A DNA stretch of 10,008 bases, taken from an uncultured Anaerococcus sp. (GTDB lineage: Bacteria; Bacillota_A; Clostridia; Tissierellales; Peptoniphilaceae). Location: contig CABTWT010000035.1 of NCBI GenBank assembly GCA_902488555.1, positions 1-10,008 of the forward strand, written 5' to 3'. Every line of letters starts with the position of its first letter. The first letter of the stretch is position 1. Positions 5,742-10,008 of the stretch are shown here, piece by piece. Position numbers and translations under genes: made by a program. Below the pieces are notes generated by a model that saw only the letters and a program-made list of their open reading frames with translations, made no database searches and was not told where the DNA came from.

Positions 5742-5742
5742 G

Positions 5743-6891
5743 CTAGGTCCTCGTTGTCTCTGCCTTTTCCCATGTTGCCTTGCTCTTGCCAGTAGCCTCG
5801 TTATAGCCACCCTTAAGCTGAGCTGCCATCATCATGGTGTAGTAATATGGGAAGTAGAAGACTTTGCTCTTACTTTCAGTTAATTTTCCTATTCCTGCAA
5901 GAGTAAAGAATGCAACTTGGATTAGGAAAAATATCCTATAAAAGTCTCCCTCATTTAACAAAGCTAAGTTTGCAATAAATAAAACTATGTGGTTAAAGGC
6001 CTGCAAAAACCTCAAAGTCTTGTGGTTAAAGTGGAAGAAAGAAAACCAACCATATTCGAAAATATTTAAACGTCTAAGATTGGTAAAAATATTGGTCAAA
6101 ATCCTTCTTTGCATCCTAACCTTTCTTTTGAACTCATCCTTGCTGGTCTGGCCAGCCTTCTCCAAGGCTATGGCCTTTGGATTGTAAAGGGCTCTCTTGT
6201 GGTTTATACCAGCATAAAGAGGCATCTCATAGTCGTGAGAGCTTACAAGGTTATAACGGCGGTAGTCACTCTTCCTGCAAGCATAAATTGCACCATTGCC
6301 GGCTGCAATTGTTGCAATCTCTGATTCGATTTTTCTCATCTTAAGTTCCATATCCCAATAGGAATTCTCCGCCACAGCCGAAGCTATGTCATCATCCTTG
6401 GCATAGATAAGCGATCCGCATACATAGATAATATCATCGTCTGTAAAATAACTCACAAGCTCATCTATGGCATCAGCCTTAAACATAGAGTTTGCATCAG
6501 AAAATACTATTATCTCTCCCTTGGCCACATCTACAGCCTCATCTTGGGCGTTAGTTTTGCCTAGGTGGTTTTTGACCGTGTTGACCTTAATGTCATAGGC
6601 AGGGTGATTGTTGATGAAATTTTGGCAAATCTCAACTGTCCTATCGCTAGATGCATCGTTAGCCACTATAACTTCATAGTGGGGATAGGTTGATTCTGTT
6701 ATATTTTCTAGTTTTCTTTCTATTACCTTTTCTTCATTATAAGCTGATATTATTATAGAAACAAAGGGCTTGTAGGATAAGTCCTTGTCATTTTTCCTTT
6801 TCATAATCTTATCTAAGATCATTAGTGTGATAGGATAGCCAACCATAGCATAAAATATGGCAAATCCTACTATATAAAATACAATTTTCAT
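5743..6891 (-). CDS. Membrane-bound synthase-like family 2 glycosyltransferase
   Basis: The 382-residue protein has an N-terminal membrane helix (about 3-27), a cytoplasmic GT2 domain (about 41-265) and two or more C-terminal hydrophobic segments (about 297-312, 318-335, perhaps 343-357). The catalytic layout follows processive synthases (hyaluronan, cellulose and PNAG type): VSIIISAYNEE (44-54), ND at 78-79, SDAN (131-134), HD at 219-220 where such enzymes have the E/H-D catalytic base, and RMQRRIL (259-265) in place of the Q-x-x-R-W motif, lacking tryptophan. It therefore probably extends a polymer on, and perhaps through, the membrane using a nucleotide sugar, but a non-processive lipid-linked role is also possible. 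It is the first gene of the six-gene operon, with a promoter at 6913-6942 and a GAGGA ribosome site before ATG 6891. Confidence 0.87.
   Translation of the reverse strand: MKIVFYIVGFAIFYAMVGYPITLMILDKIMKRKNDKDLSYKPFVSIIISAYNEEKVIERKLENITESTYPHYEVIVANDASSDRTVEICQNFINNHPAYDIKVNTVKNHLGKTNAQDEAVDVAKGEIIVFSDANSMFKADAIDELVSYFTDDDIIYVCGSLIYAKDDDIASAVAENSYWDMELKMRKIESEIATIAAGNGAIYACRKSDYRRYNLVSSHDYEMPLYAGINHKRALYNPKAIALEKAGQTSKDEFKRKVRMQRRILTNIFTNLRRLNIFEYGWFSFFHFNHKTLRFLQAFNHIVLFIANLALLNEGDFYRIFFLIQVAFFTLAGIGKLTESKSKVFYFPYYYTMMMAAQLKGGYNEATGKSKATWEKAETTRT
5748..5752 (-). promoter_or_regulatory. Ribosome site deciding the soluble glycosyltransferase start
   Basis: GAGGA on the minus strand lies six bases before ATG 5741 and within the last codons of the upstream gene, consistent with translational coupling across the one-base gap. 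Confidence 0.6.
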
Positions 6892-6912
6892 AATTTCCTC
6901 AATTCATAGTTA

Positions 6913-6942
6913 ATTATATAATATATTGCATCTGATTTTCAA
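6913..6942 (-). promoter_or_regulatory. Promoter of the polysaccharide operon
   Basis: On the minus strand TTGAAA (6937-6942) and a perfect TATAAT (6913-6918) stand 18 bases apart. Transcription would start near 6906, giving a leader of about 15 bases before ATG 6891. It lies just downstream of the long hairpin that ends the permease transcript, so the operon should have independent expression. The rest of the 6892-6980 stretch is plain AT-rich sequence. Confidence 0.6.
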
Positions 6943-6980
6943 TTATTATTACATAATATACATTAAGAAATTATTAAATT

Positions 6981-7075
6981 AAAAAAAATCGTCCCAAATC
7001 ATTTGCACTCTTAGGAAAGCATTTAGACAAAGTTTTGCTAAAATTATCCTAAGAGTGTGCAAATGAGGGAACGAT
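6981..7075 (-). terminator. Very long hairpin terminator after the amino acid permease
   Basis: Arms at 6988-7016 and 7047-7075 are complementary, with outer ATCGT/ACGAT, a three-pair CCC/GGG step, then about 18 pairs centred on TCATTTGCAC and TCTTAGGA, interrupted by small bulges. An inner TTTAG/CTAAA pair (7022-7026 and 7038-7042) may extend it. On the minus strand the stem is followed by eight T (6981-6988), as in an intrinsic terminator, and it begins one base after the permease stop. The span of 88 bases is about three times an ordinary terminator. It could also be a small mobile palindrome or a stable 3' RNA. Confidence 0.75.
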
Positions 7076-7076
7076 G

Positions 7077-8525
7077 TTATTCTACAAAAGTATTAGCTCT
7101 ACCATCTTCTTTGGCTCTTATAGTTGGGAATATCAAACCTAGAGCAACTAAGAATACTGGTGTTAAGATATTTAAAATCATTGTAACTTTATCATCTGAG
7201 TACATACCTAGTAGGCATGATAATAATGTAATTATAAAGCACCATAGGCCCCAGAATTTACCAGCTCCTTGAGATTTGGTAAACTTGTATTCTCCATTAT
7301 CCATGGCGTTTTTCTTTAGCAAGTAATAAGCTACGAATACCCATAGATATCTTAGTGGCATAGTTACAGAGTTTAGTTTTGTAAGTGCTCTTAGAACAGA
7401 TGCTGCTCCTGGAAGCAAGATTTGTGATAAGATTATTGTTCCAGATAGGATTACTACCATCTTGATTCCGTTGATATATGCTCCGTATTTGTTCTTTCTT
7501 AAAAGTTTTTGTGGAATATGGATACTAATCTTTGGATCTCCTAGTAGTATTCTAAGTGGTGCATCTATAGAAAGAACCAAAATTGACAATTGACCAATTA
7601 GGTTTGATAGGGCATAGATGATTAAGAAGAAGTTTCCTAGTCCGTAGTATTGTCCAAGTTTTTGGAAGGCCCAATATGCTCCATTTGCTACATAGGAGTC
7701 AAAACTTTCTTGAGTCGCATTGATAACAGCTGGATCAAACATCCTAGCCATAGCAACTGTTCCAAACAAAGCAGATATTACAACCATTATAGCTGCAGCA
7801 AGCATTGCCTTTGGGAAGCCTTTTGAAGAATCACCCTTCATCTTGTTGATGTATGGTGAGATTTTTTCTACACCACCAACTGCAAATACCAAAATTGAAA
7901 GTGAGGTAAAGTATCCAACGTTGAATGTTGGCACTATTGCCTTTAGTGAAAAGTCAATATTTTGATAGTCGCCCCTTGGTGCAACAACTGGTGCAAAAAG
8001 TCCTAGGATAATATATAAAATTCCCATAACAAACATAGAACTTCCTGCTATTTGTGTTAAGTTTTTAAGTGGATTAAGTCCACGGCTTGCAATAAAAGCA
8101 AATATCAAAAGTATTGCCAAGGTTACTATTTGAACATGAGAGGTTTTAAAGGTATCAAATGTTTCTGCATTGTGAAAAACAAGCCAAGATAAAGCCTTCA
8201 AAGCTCCTGAACCCTTGGAAGCTATATAAGGGATGTGAACACACCAATAGGTCCAACCAGCATAGTAAGCAAGCTTTGTTGTTGAAGTTTGTTCAATCCA
8301 AGAAGAAACTCCCCCACCAAGATTTTTAAATGTTGATCCTAATTCCCCCACCATAAGTGCATAAGGAATAAAATAAAGGGCAAACATCAAAACCCATGAA
8401 AAAATAACTTGAATTCCATTAAAATACATGAAGCCATTGGCAACATTACCAAAACCCCACAAAGTTGCAAAAGCCATAAAGGTAAGGCTCTGCCAACTTA
8501 TAAGTCCATTATCATTTTTTTTCAT
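7077..8525 (-). CDS. APC-superfamily amino acid permease (YjeM/GadC-like)
   Basis: The 482-residue protein has about twelve membrane segments and the APC layout: a first helix with the unwound glycine region (TLWGFGNVANG, 21-31), then the conserved GELGSTFKNLGGGVSSWI loop (60-77), and amphipathic loops such as KISPYINKMKGDSSKGFPKA later. The nearest remembered relatives are YjeM and other members of the glutamate/GABA-antiporter branch, which carry amino acids by proton-coupled symport or by exchange; the substrate cannot be read from sequence. The start at 8525 is preferred because GGAGG (8531-8535) is five bases upstream; an earlier in-frame TTG at 8537 is made from that site. It is divergent from gltS across 153 bases, suggesting a shared nutritional role, and is followed at once by the long hairpin. 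Confidence 0.87.
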   Translation of the reverse strand: MKKNDNGLISWQSLTFMAFATLWGFGNVANGFMYFNGIQVIFSWVLMFALYFIPYALMVGELGSTFKNLGGGVSSWIEQTSTTKLAYYAGWTYWCVHIPYIASKGSGALKALSWLVFHNAETFDTFKTSHVQIVTLAILLIFAFIASRGLNPLKNLTQIAGSSMFVMGILYIILGLFAPVVAPRGDYQNIDFSLKAIVPTFNVGYFTSLSILVFAVGGVEKISPYINKMKGDSSKGFPKAMLAAAIMVVISALFGTVAMARMFDPAVINATQESFDSYVANGAYWAFQKLGQYYGLGNFFLIIYALSNLIGQLSILVLSIDAPLRILLGDPKISIHIPQKLLRKNKYGAYINGIKMVVILSGTIILSQILLPGAASVLRALTKLNSVTMPLRYLWVFVAYYLLKKNAMDNGEYKFTKSQGAGKFWGLWCFIITLLSCLLGMYSDDKVTMILNILTPVFLVALGLIFPTIRAKEDGRANTFVE

Positions 8526-8530
8526 TAAAT

Positions 8531-8535
8531 CCTCC
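8531..8535 (-). promoter_or_regulatory. Ribosome site deciding the permease start
   Basis: GGAGG on the minus strand, five bases before ATG 8525. The alternative TTG start at 8537 overlaps this site and has none of its own. Confidence 0.8.
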
Positions 8536-8552
8536 AAATTTATTATATATTC

Positions 8553-8581
8553 AAATTAACATAATTTTATACCTGTGTCAA
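8553..8581 (-). promoter_or_regulatory. Promoter of the amino acid permease gene
   Basis: On the minus strand a perfect TTGACA (8576-8581) is followed after 17 bases by TAATTT (8553-8558), preceded by TGT as in extended -10 promoters. The start would be near 8546, leaving a leader of about 20 bases, too short for a riboswitch or T-box. A small dyad, CTGTG (8573-8577) and CACAG (8588-8592), straddles the -35 box and could be an operator. Confidence 0.65.
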
Positions 8582-8621
8582 AGATTTCACAGAAATAATT
8601 ATGGGTCTTTTAGTCAAAATA

Positions 8622-8649
8622 TTTAATTATATCAAAATAGATATATAAT
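8622..8649 (+). promoter_or_regulatory. Probable gltS promoter
   Basis: A perfect TATAAT (8644-8649) lies 30 bases before ATG 8679. The best -35 candidate is TTTAAT (8622-8627) at 16-base spacing, a weak match, so an activator may be needed or the -35 is misassigned. The leader would be about 23 bases and contains the ribosome site AGAGGA. Confidence 0.45.
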
Positions 8650-8678
8650 ATAAGCAAGCTAAATGAAAAGAGGAAGAT

Positions 8679-9857
8679 ATGCACATAACATTAGATATGA
8701 TACAAAGCCTAGGAATTGCAATTCTAGCATATATTTTGGGTAACAAAATCAAAGAAAAATCAGAATTTCTAAAGAAGTTTTTTATACCTGCTCCAGTTAT
8801 AGGAGGGCTAATAGTAAGCTTTGTGGTTTTTTTACTAAAAACTACTGGAAGCTTTGACATAGAATTTGACCAAGTTCTACAAGATTTCTTTATGAATATA
8901 TTTTTTGCATCCATAGGCCTTGCTTGTTCCTTTAAGGCTCTTAAAAAAGCTGGCGGTCTTGGCCTAAAACTTGCCCTTGCAATTATAATATTGCTCCCAC
9001 TTCAAAATATCGTGGCTGTGGGATTTACAAAACTATTTAACATAAATCCACTCTACGGAGTTGCTATGGGATCTACATCAATGACAGGCGGCATAGGTTC
9101 TGCTGTAAGTTTTGGCAAAATAATGGAAGGATATGGGGCAAATAACGCTACAGAAATAGGAGTTGCTTCAGCTACCTTTGGCCTTCTGATTGGTTCTCTT
9201 GTAGGAGGCCCTGTTGCCCAAAGGCTTATCAAAAACCATAGCTTAAAAAGCGAAAATTTGAAATCTTATATAAGTCTTGATGCAAAAAAAGATACCATAG
9301 ATCAAAAATCCTTGATGAAGGCAATAGTAATTGTCGGTCTTGCAAGCTTTTTAGGAACTTTTATCAATAAAATATTACTTCTAACAGGCCTAAACTTCCC
9401 CTACTATGTAGGCTGCCAATTTGGAGGCCTTATTGTTAGAAACATTTACGATTACCTAAAAAAAGATATCAACACAAAAAGCATAGATACTGTAGGCAAT
9501 ATATCTTTAAGCTTATTTTTATCTCTTGCCCTTATAGGATTAAATATAAGCGCAATTGTAGCCCTTGCCCTACCAATGCTAGTTGTTATGGTAGGTCAAG
9601 CAATATTTATAGCTATATACACTAGCCTTGTTACTTTTAAACTTGCTGGATCAAACTATGATGCAGCAGTCATAGCAGCAGGACATTGTGGAGTAGGACT
9701 AGGACAAACGCCAAATGCCATAGCTAATATGGAAGCCATCATAGAAAAAGAAGGCCCAGCCGATGTGGCAATGTTTGTCTTCCCTATAGTCCTTGCCATA
9801 GCAGTAAACTTGTGCAATCCTTTAGTAATCACATTTTTCATCAACTTAGTAAAATAA
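8679..9857 (+). CDS. gltS: Sodium/glutamate symporter GltS
   Basis: The 392-residue membrane protein matches GltS (ESS family, about 400 residues) along its whole length. Conserved pieces are FLKKFFIPAPVIGGL (30-44), the FFASIGL segment (75-81), the first re-entrant loop GSTSMTGGIGSA (131-142), NATEIGVASATFGLLIGSLV (156-175), the GNISLSLFL-x-LALIGL segment (273-288), ALPML (297-301), and the second re-entrant loop GHCGVGLGQTPNAIANM (335-351). Two inverted halves each supply one GG/G-x-G re-entrant loop lining the Na+/glutamate path. It imports glutamate with sodium ions, and in amino-acid-fermenting anaerobes it could feed glutamate breakdown. ATG 8679 has AGAGGA at four-base spacing. No clear terminator follows it, so some read-through into the gene at 9938 is possible. 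Confidence 0.95.
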   Translation: MHITLDMIQSLGIAILAYILGNKIKEKSEFLKKFFIPAPVIGGLIVSFVVFLLKTTGSFDIEFDQVLQDFFMNIFFASIGLACSFKALKKAGGLGLKLALAIIILLPLQNIVAVGFTKLFNINPLYGVAMGSTSMTGGIGSAVSFGKIMEGYGANNATEIGVASATFGLLIGSLVGGPVAQRLIKNHSLKSENLKSYISLDAKKDTIDQKSLMKAIVIVGLASFLGTFINKILLLTGLNFPYYVGCQFGGLIVRNIYDYLKKDINTKSIDTVGNISLSLFLSLALIGLNISAIVALALPMLVVMVGQAIFIAIYTSLVTFKLAGSNYDAAVIAAGHCGVGLGQTPNAIANMEAIIEKEGPADVAMFVFPIVLAIAVNLCNPLVITFFINLVK

Positions 9858-9890
9858 TTTTAATTTATGATGATAATGAAGTAAATAAAT

Positions 9891-9907
9891 AATATAATAT
9901 AATATAA
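9891..9907 (+). repeat. Short AATAT tandem repeat in the leader of the 9938 gene
   Basis: Three full AATAT units plus two bases run through 9891-9907 and create two overlapping TATAAT boxes (9893-9898 and 9898-9903) about 35-45 bases before ATG 9938. They may include the -10 box of that gene, but no convincing -35 box is seen. Confidence 0.4.
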
Positions 9908-9937
9908 GAGAAATTTTATAAAAGGAGACCAATCTCT

Positions 9938-10008
9938 ATGAATGAAAAGCTACTATTTAGAAGGCAATTTGTCATAACAAAAAGAGCTAACAAATTAGAC
10001 TCTTGGAA
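9938..10008 (+). CDS. Unidentified gene, first 23 codons (partial, runs off window)
   Basis: ATG 9938 is preceded by AAAGGAGA at a normal distance and opens MNEKLLFRRQFVITKRANKL, then DSW, without a stop before the window end. There is no signal peptide, and the start looks cytoplasmic and basic. The family cannot be named from 23 residues. It lies 80 bases after gltS on the same strand, with an AT-rich repeat in between that could hold its promoter. Confidence 0.65.
   Translation, partial: MNEKLLFRRQFVITKRANKLDSW

Noticed and set aside
5742..5810. Longer N-terminus for the soluble glycosyltransferase (start at 5810)
   Set aside because: The added 23 residues are arginine/glutamine-rich, unlike any GT2 start, would overlap the preceding gene by 68 bases, and ATG 5741 has a ribosome site and begins exactly at the GT fold.
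8526..8546. Riboswitch or T-box in the permease leader
   Set aside because: The leader predicted from the promoter is only about 20 bases, too short for either.
8573..8592. CRP/FNR-type operator in the transporter intergenic region
   Set aside because: The TGTG and CACA halves are separated by ten bases rather than the eight of the CRP consensus, so only a generic dyad is claimed.
8627..8914. Minus-strand 95-codon frame over the gltS start
   Set aside because: Antisense to the conserved GltS N-terminus; no independent signal.
9858..9937. Terminator after gltS
   Set aside because: No stem with a T tract was found; the stretch is AT-rich without useful inverted repeats, apart from a four-pair GAGA/TCTC around the next ribosome site, which is too weak to claim.

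Overview
The window is AT-rich and has typical low-GC Gram-positive features: strong GGAGG ribosome sites, lipobox lipoproteins, a Gram-positive type split Wzz/BY-kinase pair and very AT-rich promoters. It looks like an anaerobic, amino-acid-using member of the Firmicutes. I would guess Peptoniphilaceae (Anaerococcus-like), but that is inference from style, not from a marker gene.

Layout. (1) Positions 1-141 are the left end of an IS3-family (IS150-group-like) insertion sequence, cut by the window edge, with the first 29 codons of its orfA. (2) Positions 161-1353 hold a compact minus-strand cluster of three genes: a stand-alone GyrI-like effector-binding domain protein, a tiny lipoprotein, and a single-pass membrane protein with a charged helical tail. 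(3) Positions 1478-2686 hold one plus-strand gene with its own good promoter and terminator. It encodes a surface lipoprotein with an acidic repeat stalk and two copies of a domain ending in the D-x-V-T-G-A-T flavinylation-type motif, reminiscent of two-domain flavoproteins of extracellular electron transfer. (4) Positions 2727-6891 hold a six-gene minus-strand cell-surface polysaccharide operon: membrane GT2 synthase-like glycosyltransferase, soluble GT2, Wzz/CpsC-like chain-length protein, CpsD/BY-kinase-like protein with degraded motifs, SH3-domain lipoprotein, and a small four-helix membrane protein. The first five genes overlap or nearly abut. (5) Positions 7077-8525 (minus) and 8679-9857 (plus) are divergent transporters: a YjeM/GadC-like APC amino acid permease and the Na+/glutamate symporter GltS. 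(6) A new plus-strand gene begins at 9938 and runs off the window.

How the parts fit. The polysaccharide operon has its own promoter just downstream of a very long (88 bp) hairpin that ends the permease transcript. A bidirectional terminator separates it from the convergent flavin-lipoprotein gene. The operon contains a membrane-embedded synthase-like GT but no Wzx flippase, Wzy polymerase or priming transferase within the window. Its kinase partner has lost several hallmark residues, so it may be an unusual synthase-type export system with a regulatory rather than catalytic BY-kinase homologue. The two amino acid transporters agree with an amino-acid-fermenting life style. No tRNA, rRNA, CRISPR array or riboswitch was seen, and no gene-free stretch exceeds 300 bases; the longest, 6892-7076, holds the hairpin terminator and the operon promoter.
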